Shown piece by piece: positions 34,156-45,297 of a DNA stretch of 64,000 bases. Below the pieces are notes generated by a model that was not told the origin of the DNA, searched no databases, and saw nothing but the letters and a program-made list of their open reading frames with translations. Numbering within the stretch: position 1 is the stretch's first letter; each line of letters begins with the position of its first letter. The DNA comes from Scalesia atractyloides (Eukaryota; Streptophyta; Magnoliopsida; Asterales; Asteraceae): contig CAMTDV010000012.1 in NCBI GenBank assembly GCA_947069175.1, positions 36,178,341-36,242,340 of the forward strand, read 5' to 3'. A program made the position numbers and the translations under genes.

Positions 34156-35533
34156 TTTGGGTAAAACGGTCTATACAGACGAGGATTCACGACCATATCT
34201 GCATGTAAAGAAAACATACAATTATAACTAATTATATAATTTTTTTATTTAAAATATAACTCAATTTTTCTCAATTGCAAAAATTTTCTAAGTGTCAAAA
34301 TTTCATGATTTCTAAGTAAAAAGCGATAAGCCCGCTAAAGAAGTTGACAACCTTGCTATGGTCACAACCCTGTTGCACACTACTAACTTGGTCTAACAGG
34401 TTTAAACCTGCTAACCTTTAAACCCGCTATTGACCTAGTAAAAAAACCTAAACCCTCAGCATTGTGTACCATCTTCTAGATCAGCACTGTGTACCATCTT
34501 CTAGATCTAAACATCAAAACACATTTAAAATCTTTTTTGTATTTTTAAAAAGAAATAACCAATATAAAGGAGTAAAAATAGCAAAACCAAAGTTGTAAAA
34601 ACATAAAAAAATAATCAATAAAATTGCTTAGTGTGTGACCATTGTAGCATCACACATTATTAATAGCCGCATTGATATATGGCGTGTTCCTTAACATAAT
34701 AATAATCCATTAATCTCCTACTTGCACAAATTTAATATGCATCAATGCAAAAGGTGTAGAACATCCCCCTTAATCATATATGACTTAAGTCACCCACACA
34801 TATGCATAAAAATGATGCCTTATGGTAGAACTCCTAGTTATCCGTTTCTGTGTCAGACATCTTATTGAATACTTGATATTGATCAGAATTAATCTCAAAT
34901 GGTACTCAATTATTATGTTTCTTGATTAAGGTTCAAAGTGATTAATCAAACACTATTAGAGCACGACTATGCAATTCTATGAGTTTGAATCAACGAAAAC
35001 CAAGAGATGTCAAATTCTTAAAGAGGAAACATATCCCATCTGGACTACATACGCCACTTTGTATCCATCCTATTGTACGCAGCAATAGCCCTTATAATTG
35101 TTTGGTTAAATAGCAGCTTTAAACTATGTCAAAGTACAATGCTTAGTATAAGAAAGTCACTAATACATATTTTTGGTCAGAAAATAATGTGACATTAGCA
35201 ATTTTCAAACTTACTTGAAACATTGATCTATTAGATAACTTTGAATTGTGTCACTTCCAATATTTACTCTCCATTAAACATCCATTAGTATTGGTTAGCA
35301 ACTTTTGTGCATTCATCTTCATTTACATATATCAATCTAATTCATAATGGTCTTAATTCAAGATTGTTCCCACTGTTTTGACTGAATGGGAACAATTTAG
35401 AATAATATAGTTATTGATAGATCTAAACATGCTAACATATAACACAAACATTAACAGACAATACCGGATGCGTCAAATCAGATAAAATGAAACTGCTACA
35501 AAGTTCAGCAAAATGCAAGTAGTAAAAGACAGT
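34156..35533. other. AT-rich stretch without recognisable gene
   Basis: Lies between the copia pol tail and the start of the downstream ORF on the minus strand. It is probably the spacer or LTR remnant of the same copia-like locus. A 26-bp phrase (CATTGTGTACCATCTTCTAG and flanks) is tandemly duplicated at about 34458-34510. No protein domain is seen. Confidence 0.5.
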
Positions 35534-35660
35534 TTAATTCCAGTTAGTAGCATACGGAAGTCGAATATCCGTGGCATGCTCCTCAAGTTTAGCTTGAGGC
35601 AAGGGCTTTGTAAGCGAATCTGTTAGATATAGCTCTGTATGAACTTCGCTAATACATGCA
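35534..35660 (-). pseudogene. C-terminal tail of a Ty1/copia polyprotein
   Basis: The minus strand reads EVHTELYLTDSLTKPLPQAK, LEEHATDI and a final TNWN before a stop at 35534. The D-x-L-T-K-P-L-P motif is the typical end of the copia RNase H domain. Only this last part survives; upstream sequence is unrelated. It suggests that the minus-strand locus down to 6.1 kb was a copia element with a second ORF after pol. Confidence 0.7.
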
Positions 35661-35673
35661 TATTAAAAAAAAA

Positions 35674-35751
35674 TTCAAATCTCAATCAGATCTTCATCAA
35701 TTTCATCCGTGATCTGAAGCAAAAGGCATGGTTTTTTGAAACCCAAAAATT
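35674..35751. repeat. Direct duplication, copy 1
   Basis: 78 bp almost identical to 35808-35884, with one substitution (CCG/CCA) and one T length difference. A 56-bp spacer separates the copies. Confidence 0.95.
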
Positions 35752-35807
35752 ACATACACACACTCATACAAACTAACGAATAAAGATCTGAATCCACAAA
35801 AGTTCCT

Positions 35808-35884
35808 TTCAAATCTCAATCAGATCTTCATCAATTTCATCCATGATCTGAAGCAAAAGGCATGGTTTTTGAAACCCAAAAATT
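35808..35884. repeat. Direct duplication, copy 2
   Basis: Second copy of the 78-bp unit at 35674-35751. The near identity indicates a recent duplication compared with the decayed surroundings. Confidence 0.95.
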
Positions 35885-36358
35885 GATATTTGTTTAAGCT
35901 TGAAGATTTGCCATCCGTTTTTCAATTAATTTCAAAGGTACGTGTCTCTCCATAGAGTGTCAAGTATCCGAGTAAACCACATGGGAAACTTGCATTTTTG
36001 GAAGAGAAAGTGAAGAGGATAGCCAGCCGGCGTTTATCAACAGGACCAAGAAAATGCTGAATTTGAATAATCCGTATGCATTATTGTTCTTGTTTCTTTT
36101 CTGACTACTCCAAGAACCTGCGTTCGTTCTGCAACCAGCATTGATATTGAAAGTTATTAAATCTTTAGCAACCATATCATCATTTCCTTCTTCAGATTCA
36201 ACAGTACGAGTGTTCTTTTTGTGAAAGAAAAGTCGACCCACCAGGTGTTTGATCAAATGCCTCAATGAAGTGAAGGTTTTAAAAAACTTGTTTCTTTAGC
36301 ACTCTTGTGAAGTGGAAATTGGTTAAGGTGATTTGATCTTGTAATTCAGATTTGATTG
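35885..36358. other. Unassigned stretch with a 101-codon minus-strand frame
   Basis: A minus-strand frame at 36265-35960 is basic and serine-rich and has one hydrophobic segment (FSIFLVLLINAGW). I recognise no family, and it has no clear promoter or partner. It may be a remnant of a host gene or chance; I do not call it a gene. Confidence 0.25.
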
Positions 36359-36546
36359 TGATAATCTTTAACTATCCGCCATGGGGTAAGGGGTTATGTG
36401 GGGTACCATTTAGAGGGTGGGCAACCCGCGGTTGCTTCCCTCCTTCGTCTTGTATAGAATTTTACTGGTTTTCTACCCCCAACAACTCTCTCAAGTTTGA
36501 TGTACCGTTAGTGTGTTTTTTCTTTGGTGACAATTAACATACGCGC

Positions 36547-37400
36547 ATGGCTCCTACGAAAGGGGGTCGGAAACGTTAAGTCAGTGGCCCTGTGCAGGGC
36601 TCTTCTAGTGGTTTAAGGACCTGCCCTTTCAAATTTTTCCACGAATGTAAAGATGGCAAACCGGGGTCTGTGGGTTTTTTCCGCCTACTTGAACACACAA
36701 AGCACACACCTCAAGACAGAAAACCGAAAGCTATCTTTGAAGGAGGCTATCCCAAGGACTTGGACCATTTTTTTGGATGTTGCGGAAGTTCTTAGGGAAG
36801 GGGATAAATGGTTATGTTGAAAGTGCATGGTGATGCATGCACTCAGTAGGGGATGCAAGCATGATAATGAGGTCGTGTCGTTTGCCATGATCTCGGGGGA
36901 TGTTGAAGATTTCATTTTTGGGATCCGGAAACCATGTCAAGTGGTGGTTGACACAAACCCACGTCACCCAGCAGGGCTCGGGGTGATGTTAACCTACTCG
37001 AGATGTTTTCTCCCTCCCTATTCAGACTGTTAAAAGCATTCCCCCCAGTTGCCGGCTTTGTTTGCTCAGGTTCTAACAGGTGCTTTGCGCAAAGTGGTAG
37101 CGTCGCCAGGATCGGTTGACAATTGGGTCCAATTGTTTTTACTACCGTGTTGCACCTTGCGGGTGGTTAGACCATTCTCCAGACAAGAGCGAAGGTCAGG
37201 GAACATGAAATCTCTACATGTAGTAACATCTTACACGCGCTTACAATTTGGAAAGATGGGTCTGGGTTTGATGATTTGGTCTCTTCCCTATTGGATAGCG
37301 TGGGGGAGACGGGGCTTCAAGGGGAGAATGCAGGAGAGAGGAAGACAAAGAAAGGAACCCTAATATTAAGCAATGTCTTCGGAAAGTCAGGGATGGACAT
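36547..37400 (+). pseudogene. N-terminal region of the LINE D protein
   Basis: It begins MAPTKGGRKR and then a stop. It continues with RTCPFKFFHECKDGKPGSVG and FRLLEHTKHTP, a possible zinc-binding segment with C, C and H residues. Later broken frames carry LLPCCTLRVV and a basic linker. Proteins of this plant family that I remember start in the same way, with a C2H2-like segment presumed to bind nucleic acid. Frequent stops and shifts. Confidence 0.65.
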
Positions 37401-37679
37401 TTCACAGTTGCGGTTAAGGTCTATGCTCTAGTGGAGTTGCCCCTCTAGGTGATTCGACATTGAAAGCTCTTATTGATAAACACCCAGTGGTGCTGCCCCC
37501 GTCCTTGCCTTCCATCCCTTTGGGAACCACCCGATGGGGAGTGAGTACTCAAATGTATTCGATCCTTTCCTAAAGGGACGTCTTGTGGCAGGGACGGGAT
37601 ACGGGCCCAACACCTGCTAGATGCTATTGGTGGCGAGGGCTCGGTGACTTCCTCAGGTTTGCTTACGAGCATTACTGAA

Positions 37680-39110
37680 GTTGTTAACTTATGGCTTGGG
37701 GGATCCTGCCCTAAGGTGCTTGCTGAGTTTGTTGCCTCGGCCCCCTCACCCCCTTATTGAAGCCCGAAAAGGAATTCGACCTATTGTTGTGGGGGGTATT
37801 TGGCGAAGGTTGGTTTCAAAGGTGGCGATGAAGAATGGGCGGGAAAGAAATGACCCAGTACTTGGGTGACTATCAATTTGGTGTGGGGGTGCCAAATGGG
37901 GCAGAGGCGGTGCTTCACAGTGCAAACAGGTTTCTCAACTCATTTCATGCAGATGGTTCCTTAGCCTTGCTTACTGTGGATTTCTCCAATGCTTTCAACA
38001 CGGTCGACCGCACAACTTTTCTGCACGAGTTCATCAGCGTTGCCCGTCAATCTATCGGTGGGTCCAATTTCTTTAGCCCAGCCTGCTAGGTTGTATGTTG
38101 GTAACGAGTGTATTGGGGCTACTACCGGAGTTCAACAAGGAGATCCCTTGGGGCCCCTTCTCTATTTCCCTTGCCTTACATCCCCTTATTCTCCTGATTC
38201 AGGACCGCTGTAAACTCCCATTTCATGCTTGGTACTTGGATGATGGGATGATTATCGGCAATGCCTCTGAGGTTGCTAAGGCCTTAGACATCATCAAGAG
38301 GAGGGGCCATCTCTAGGGCTTTATCTCAAAAATTAAGAAAACAGAGGTTTTTTGGCCGACATGCAACGGGCGGAAAGTTCAAGATGGTCTTTTCCGAGAG
38401 GGATCGGTAGACCAGAAGGGGATTAAGCTCCTTGGTGGAGCTGTTAGTCGGGATCCTTCTTTATTGAGGAGTTGGCAGGGCGGCGAGCCTCGGGGGCGGT
38501 TGACCTCATGAAACTGTTACCCTGCCTGAGAGATCCCCAATGTGAACTCCTTCTGCTAAGGTCGTGCATGGGGGTCACTAAGTTACTTTTTGGGTTGCGG
38601 ACTTGTCAACCGCATTTTATGGAGGATGCGGTATCTCGGTTCGATGATTGGCCTTAGAGAGGCTATAGAAGACATAGTAGTAGGTGGCGGCCCCTTCTTT
38701 GGTGACCTCCAGTGGCGTCTGGCATCTTTGCCAATGCGTCTTGGTGGTTTTGGCCTCTTCTCAGCTCGAGATGTTGGGGCTTATGCCTTTGTGGCGTCTA
38801 GAGCTCAGTCTTGGGAACTACAGGATCATATCCTTCGAAACTGTGAGGTCGTCGGGCTTGACCCGGACTATCAGCAGGCGCTTGAACGCTTAAATGTCTC
38901 TCTCCCAGACTTGGATATTGGTGGTTTCTCTAATAAGGACACCGCCCCCTCGAAGCCACAAAAAACTTTGGCGAATGCTCTGTTTAGCAAAATCTCTCAA
39001 AGCCTGGGAGAAGCTTTTGATTTTTCATCCCGCCAGAAGGCGGTGTTTGAGTGCCTGAAAGGTCCCTATGCTCAGGAATTTTTTGACCGTTATACCAATT
39101 GAGGGGTTGG
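37680..39110 (+). pseudogene. Reverse transcriptase of LINE D
   Basis: Motif A is LLTVDFSNAFNTVDR (about 37965-38010), motif B GVQQGDPLGPLL in a shifted frame (about 38128-38160), and the catalytic box YLDDG at 38233-38247. Next come KTEVFWP and KLLGGAVSRDP, the thumb-side motifs of this family, and PQCELLLLRSCMGVTKLLFG. FFGDLQWRLASLPMRLGGFG and ASRAQSWELQDHIL fill the connector to the C-terminal domain. At least five frameshifts and two stops. The RT would copy its RNA onto nicked target DNA. Confidence 0.85.
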
Positions 39111-39765
39111 GACAATGTATGTCTGCAGTAGAATATAGAGCCATTCTCAAATACCGGTTGATGATCTCTATGTACCCGGAAGATAAAACTTGCCCGATAT
39201 GTCGTAAAGCTTGTATAGATAAATACGGGGAGCATGCAGTTCACTGTAAAGAGCTCCCTGGGTTCAAATATCGGCACGACTGGGTGCGTCATGCTTTGTG
39301 GGACATCTTAAGAAGAGCTGGGATTTCGGCTAAGAAAGAGGCCCATGTGAATTTCCTCACGGACCCTATGGAAGGGAGACTACTCTGCGACCAGCGGATC
39401 TGCTCGTCTTTGGCTGGGCTGGGGGGAAACATGCTTGTGTAGACCTCACGGGGGTTTCCCTTTGGTTGGTTTAAGGGGAAACGGGTTTGTAGCTGGACAA
39501 ACGGCAAGAAAGACAGAATCAAAGAAAGTGGATAAGCAAGCTAAAGCTTGCGCAAAGAACCATCATGTCTTTGTCCCTTTTGCCTTTGATACTTTTGGCT
39601 CCCTAGCGCCAGAAGCTATCCACTTCTTGACGAGGGTTCAACGGGTCGTCTACAGCAATTGTTCAACCCCAAGGGGGCAAGGGTTTGTATTTGGAAGGTT
39701 AGGGTTTGCAATTCAGAAAGGATTGGCGGCGCAGCTTGTTGCCCGGTTACCTTCTGTTTTGATGT
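39068..39765 (+). pseudogene. Zinc finger and restriction-like endonuclease of LINE D
   Basis: CPICRKACIDKYGEHAVHC fits CX2CX10HX3C. It is followed by RHDWVRHALWDILRRAGISA and a K-E pair (AKKEAHVNFL). After a frameshift, RPAD at 39388-39399 and an aspartate at 39442 in ACVDLTG are separated by 14 residues, as in the R/K-PD-X12-14-D core of restriction-like endonucleases of R2/CRE-type elements. The final part reads FVPFAFDTFGSLAPEAIHFL and AIQKGLAAQLVARLPSVLM, which ends the protein at 39765. Confidence 0.7.
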
Positions 39766-39818
39766 AACTTGGCAAGTTTTATCGCTTATATACGAATTAT
39801 ATTTATGTGAAAAAAAAA

Positions 39819-41180
39819 CTATTTCTCTAATATAGTGAAACATCCGAAGAATGTGTCTGGTTCTTTGACTGCCCTTTGCTCTTTCTTCTGTGCGATAGTT
39901 ACTAGGCAATTCTGTATGTAACTTGATGTTTGTATGTGAAAACTGGTCTTATTGACATACTATGAAATGGTCTCTTGACTATTTTTTATTTGGGTTACGA
40001 TATCAATAGTGGATAAGGCGTGGTTATTTGGAGTTGGTTTGAAACGATGTTTATTGTTTGTCCAACTGAATTGCATGGCGTAGTTACACAACTATAACTT
40101 TATCTATCACCTTAAGAATTTCTTTTGAAACAGACTCTCAGCATCCTTACATTTCCTAGATAACCATAGTATTTTACATTTTATAATAAACTATTTACAT
40201 TTTCAGGCTAAGGTCTACCTACACATTCTTCTAAAGATAGGTAGTTGTAGGAAGAGTATCTAATGAATTCTGATTGAACTCATTCAAGCGACATTGAAAC
40301 CGTCTCGTCTAACTCTACATATGGGATTCTAGGTTTTCGCTCTGATTTTTAGCTTGTAGATTTTAGAATTTTTGTTTAGATCGTTGCATCTTTTTATTTG
40401 TCATTGTATCTTTCTTTATTTGTGTCATTATGTATTTTTTGCGAGTCATTGGGTCTTTTTCCCTCGACATTGTGTTACATTTGCGATTCATTATGTTATA
40501 TTTTGCGATCTGTCGTGTCTTTGCACTCTACATTTTCGTACCATATATGTTAATGTATCTCATTGAGTTCAGTGGCTGAGTCTCAACGAAAACTCGGTGG
40601 AGCCGCATTTTCAAAATCCAAATCGGTGGGGGCCGGACTCTTAAAAATTCAATATTTTACACTAATAACAAAACTTTCAAAATTTTTCGTAAAATTAACA
40701 CTACAAGCGAAACATGTTTATATTTAATTTAATTTAATTAAATACCATGAAATTTAAATTTAAATTTATAACTATCACACAATATAATATTATAATATCT
40801 TCACAGATTGTACGAAGTTTATAAAAGTTTTATAATCAAGTTTAAAATTATAAAAAAAAATATTTAAAGAAATTTACAAATTCTTATAATTACATACAAA
40901 TTTTGAATGTGTACTTTGTCCACAGACATAACCACCACAAAGTATACACACATGGTCGCTCAATGTGGCATTATTTGGCCTTCCGTTAGTCGCTCGGTGG
41001 CGTTTATTGTGTCATATGTCCAGCCCCATTGTGTTGCTCTAATTAAACGACTAGAGAGGTAGCTTAACATATATTAAAGCTTCAAGTGAAATTTTAGTTA
41101 CCGGTTGTAAGGTCTAAATTTAGTAACTAAGATTTATCAGTATTAAACAAGATTTGATAATATTATTCAAGAGGTAGTAC
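39819..41180. other. Intergenic AT-rich stretch
   Basis: No gene seen. From about 40569 the phrase CAGTGGCTGAGTCTC begins a stretch that resembles a degraded small DNA transposon (a MITE with CAGTGGCGGAG-type ends), but the right end is not clear. Confidence 0.4.
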
Positions 41181-41776
41181 TGTTAGGATTCCAAAGTGTG
41201 ACTGATAGTTATCAACTATCATTTCACATGAAAAGCCGTTTGTTGATCTTATTAGAGAGAAAAGACTACATAGGAAGTAATGTGAGAAGTGATAGTGTAA
41301 CATTTCATGTCAAAAACGACACAAAATATATGTCTTAGAGGCTTCGAAATGTTATGGTGTTCGCACATAAGAAGTCACATGAAATAATGGTTTTTGCATA
41401 TGGTTGGTGCGAAATGTTCTTGTAAGAGGTGGCTATGGAAGAACTTGATCTTGACTATAAAAAAGGGATTTGTTTGTATTTTCAGTTATGTGTTTGTAGT
41501 GAGATCAGAAACCTTGGGGTACATAAAGTCAAGTCAAGGACGCACAAAGCTGTTTGCAAGCGATTATAACATAGTGACAATTTGAGGGGTTTAGTTGTAA
41601 TTTCCCTTTATTCTTGTATTAAGCACTATAAATAGGTCAAATTTGTGCATTTGCAAGTGAGCTTTCCATGGGATTTCATTGTAGAATCTAGAGGTAGAAT
41701 GCTAAGGTTTCATTGTTACATCATTAATACAACATGGGACTTATATAAATCTTTGTGTTCTTATTGATTCTACAAA
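41181..41776 (+). mobile_element. Possible solo LTR (copia-like)
   Basis: It begins TGTTAGGATTCC, has a TATA box CTATAAATAG at 41625-41634 and a CT/AG-rich leader after it, and may end at CTACAAACA. No convincing target duplication was found, so this is tentative. Confidence 0.35.
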
Positions 41777-42009
41777 CATGTTGGTAATTTCCACCTATCG
41801 ATTCATGTTTGAACATATTCGAATTTGATCCTTACATTTGTCTTTGTATTAAAAAAATGTAGAGAAAATTATTCTTATAGTTTACGTGATGCATAATGCG
41901 TAATAAACATTCCATGGTCATCTTTTCTAACAAAATCTGTTAATTTTCATCCCACACTTTGTAACTTAAAAAAAGGTCTTTTAAAGAAGGAATTTGTCTG
42001 AACTTTTAA

Positions 42010-42138
42010 ATGTTTTATCTTTTAAACTATTTTCTCAAGATTTTTTTTATTAAATTTAAGAGCCAAAAAAGAGTTATATATGTTTTTTATTTTAAATTAT
42101 TTTCTCAAGATTTTTTTTATTAAATTTAAGAGCCAAAA
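42010..42138. repeat. Tandem duplication, 70-bp period
   Basis: Two copies (42010-42068 and 42080-42138) share TTTTCTCAAGA, a T run and TTAAATTTAAGAGCCAAAA. They lie just outside the left end of the hAT element. Confidence 0.9.
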
Positions 42139-42215
42139 GACAAACACTATAGGTTTAAGTGATGAAGGCCCAAACATTCGGTTTACTTATTGGGGCTAGA
42201 GATGGGCATAAAAAC

Positions 42216-42516
42216 CGGTTCCGAACCCGAACCGGTAGAACCGAACTGGAACCGGTTCCGGTTCCTACCCGACATTAAGTAGAACCGGTTCCGGGTTCAA
42301 AATACCCGTTGGTTCTAACCCGGTTCCACAATTTTACCATTTGAATCGGGTAGTAACCGGTTCCTACCCGTACCCGGTTCCTATCGTGGAACCGGTTCCT
42401 GACCGTTATAATGTTACCGTTGAAACCAGTTATAGCCGTTAAAATGTTACCGTTGGAACCGGTTATAGCCGTTAAAATGTTACCGTTGGAACCAGTTCCT
42501 GACCGTTGGAACCGGT
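42216..42516. repeat. 5' subterminal repeats of the hAT element
   Basis: At least ten ACCGG or CCGGTT-type motifs, many inside the palindrome GGAACCGGTTCC. At 42403-42510 there are about three tandem copies of a 34-bp unit (GTTACCGTTGGAACC...TAGCC). hAT transposases bind clustered subterminal motifs, so these are probable binding sites. Confidence 0.8.
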
Positions 42517-42517
42517 T

Positions 42518-42529
42518 CTATATATAATG
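42518..42529 (+). promoter_or_regulatory. TATA box of the hAT transposase gene
   Basis: CTATATATAATG lies about 90 bases before the ATG at 42620, directly after the subterminal repeats. Confidence 0.6.
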
Positions 42530-42619
42530 TTTAGAAATCTATTGTTTAACACACAATTTCTCATATCTATTCTTCTTGTTACATTTCTTTCTTGTTCTTT
42601 TTCACATTCTAATCAACAA

Positions 42620-44757
42620 ATGGCCTCAAAGAGTTCCAAAAACGCAAATTCCCAATCCGTTAACAATGTTCCTCAAGATCAATCGGTTCCCTATGTGGTT
42701 GGAACATTGTCTCATAATCGCAGTAAGGAAGTTTGGAGCAATTGGGAGTTGGTCGAGATGAGTGACGGCTCGCAAAAAGCTCAATGTAAACATTGTGGAT
42801 CGTTATTAGCCAAAGAATCAAACTCAACGTTAACGAAGCATATTAATAAGTATTGCAAAGTTTTAAAGGAAATGACATCCGGTCAAGTTCCACTATCCAA
42901 AGATGGTACCATTTTTCGTTATGAGCAAAAATTAGCTCGCGATCGGATGGCGAAGTTGGTGATACAAAAAGCGTTGCCGTTTGGACACTTCGACGACCCC
43001 GATCTTACAAATCTTATTCGGGAGACGCTACAACCTCGCTATAAACATGTAAGTCGTCGCACTTTAAAACGTCTTTGTTTAAGTTTATGGGAAAATGCAA
43101 AAAAAGATTTAATTGTTTTTTTTAAGAATTTAAAACTAGTGTAAACCTAACTAGTGATGTGTGGTCGGCTCCACATGGTTTACCAGAATCGTACATATGT
43201 GTCACCGCTCATTGGGTTGATCCCGATACATGGCAAATGATGAAGCGTACGATTGCGTTTGACGAGTTTCCTTCTCCTCATACGGGAGAAAATATTTATA
43301 AAATTATAAGTGGCACAATAATTAAATATGGTTTAGAAGATAAAATTTTTTCAATATCCTTTGATAACGCTTCAAACAACACAACGGCGATTGAAAAATT
43401 AAAGTTGAAGTACAAACCAATACTTGATGGTGTTTTTTTTCACACACGATGTGTTGCCCATATTATTAACTTAGTAGTGCAAACTGGTTTAAAAGATCAA
43501 TTTGTATCGGATTTTATTATAGCATTTAGAGCTATGCTCCAAGATGTTTTCAAAAGTGGAAAAGAAAGATATCAAGAATATAAAAAACTTTGTAAAGATG
43601 TCAACCAAAAAATTATTGGACCGAATTGGGATATACCGACTCGTTGGAATTCAACTTGTCATATGTTTGAAATGGCTATAAAGCAAATGGGCACTTTAAA
43701 ATCTTTTCATACAACTTTAAGTGATGAGTACCTTGTCGTCCCCTTTCCCGACACGGCTTGGGAAAATATTAATAACCTAAGTACTTTTTTACAAGTTTTT
43801 AAAACTACAACGACTTTGATTTCCGGTGTTTATTATCCTACTAGTTCTAAAGTTGTGGACCAATTGTATTTGATAACAACTAATTTTAAAAAGTTTGAAA
43901 ATTCTAGTGACATGTTAAGGAATATGACGAGACCAATGATTCAAAAATTTAAAAAATATTTTTTAGAATTACCACCCGTTTTTCTATGTGCTGCTGCTTT
44001 AAATCCAGCTTTAAACGTACCTGGTGTTGAAGCTTTAATTGATGAAATTTATGACAAGTTGGATATGCATGAGGAGGATCCAACTTTAAAAGCAAAAAAA
44101 AAAAAATATTCAATGAGTGTATGGCCAAACTTTATGATCATTATTTTAAAAAAATATGGTGAAAAAAATCATACAAATTTGTTTGAGTCTCGGTCCACGG
44201 CCTCTAACGATGAAACAAGCGGGGATCCACTTATAACCATGTTGAATGTCGTTAGAGACGAGACCGCTAGACAACAAAGGGGTAGTGAACCAACAAGTGA
44301 ACTTGGGAGATATAAAAAAAATCAGTATTCGCTTACTATGACCACCGAGGAGTATAGGAAATTTGATGTTTTGGCATGGTGGAAATCGAAAGAATCCGAA
44401 TACCTGATTCTAGACACCATGGCTCGTGATATACTAACGGTCCAAGCTTCCATGGTAGTTTCGGAAAGTGTGTTTTCTCTTAGTGGCAGGGTTTTGTCAA
44501 TTAGAAGAACAAGACTAACTCCGGAATCGCTAGAGATGGCAATATGCTTAAAGGACCATTTGGATGCCGTTGATCGTGTTCAACATAAAACTAGTCTAGA
44601 AGATAAAGTGGAGTTAGAGCATAAAATTGTTGACGAAGAGGAGGACGAAGAAGTGGAGACTAACGATTCGGACGACGATTGTACCGAGGTACCCGCACCT
44701 AAGAGAAACTCATCGGAAAGTGTTGCACCTGCCGCTAGTAAACGATCAAAGAAATAA
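42620..44757 (+). pseudogene. hAT transposase with BED zinc finger, one frameshift
   Basis: Cut-and-paste transposase of about 710 residues, a normal length. From MASKSSKNAN the BED finger follows with WSNWELV, CKHC and HINKYC. After KKDLIVFFKNL (about 43125) one base has been lost and the frame ends at 43144. The other frame picks up at VNLTSDVWSAPHGLPES and runs open to 44757. Catalytic RNase H-fold landmarks are DVWS, SFDNASNNT, RCVAHIINLV and RWNSTCHMFEM. The C-terminal dimerisation region has DVLAWWKSKESEYLILDTMA and SESVFSLSGRVLSIRRTRLT. A serine/acid-rich tail ends in basic KRSKK, a likely nuclear signal. It is related to RICESLEEPER-type proteins. The frame used here starts at ATG 42620; earlier codons lie in the repeats. 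Confidence 0.93.
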
Positions 44758-44761
44758 AATC

Positions 44762-45297
44762 TTAAACCGGTTCTGAGTAATTTTTTATTTTTTTTGTAAC
44801 CGGTTAATTTTTTTTATATATTGTAACCGATTAATTTGTTTTTTTAATTTTAACCGATTATTGTTACTATTTTTATTTATCAATGTAACTAATAATAAAA
44901 ATCAAACATAACAAACACAATAGAAAGAAACATTACACAAACTTTATTAAAACACCAACGATAACATTTATCAGAAACCGGTAAGTAGGAAGGGGTTTAT
45001 ATAAAAAAAAAACGATTTTTTTATCAGGAACCGGTTCTGAACAGTAAAAGTCAGGTTTTACTGTCAGAACCGGTTCTGAACACTATCAGGAACCGGTTTC
45101 CGCACCATACCCGGTTCCACACCATACCCGGTTCCATAATACCCGTACCCGGTTCTACACGGTTCCATATTCTTGGGTGTGAACCCGGGTAGGAACCGGA
45201 CCCGGTTCCACACCATACCCGGTTCCAATGACATCCAAGCAGAACCGGTTCCGGGTTGGAACCGGTTCCGGGTTGAAACCGGTTCCGGGTAATAATA
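44762..45297. repeat. 3' subterminal repeats of the hAT element
   Basis: More than fifteen AACCGGTT-type motifs, densest at 45063-45290, where ACCCGGTTCCA and GGAACCGGTTCCGGGTT units recur in tandem. They mirror the 5' array. Confidence 0.85.

Larger units (their letters stand above)
36360..39818 (+). mobile_element. Non-LTR retrotransposon D, endonuclease-type, dead
   Basis: A single degenerate coding unit on the plus strand runs from an ATG at 36547 to a stop at 39765, followed by about 40 bases and a run of nine A at 39810-39818. Order: N-terminal cysteine-rich region, linker, reverse transcriptase with YLDD, thumb, CCHC finger, and a PD-(D/E)XK-like endonuclease. No LTRs and no target duplication were found. 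The 5' end is not sharp. GC content is visibly higher than in the flanks. Confidence 0.8.

Noticed and set aside
35960..36265. 101-codon minus-strand frame with a hydrophobic segment as a membrane protein gene
   Set aside because: No family resemblance, promoter or conservation evidence; kept only as an unassigned stretch.
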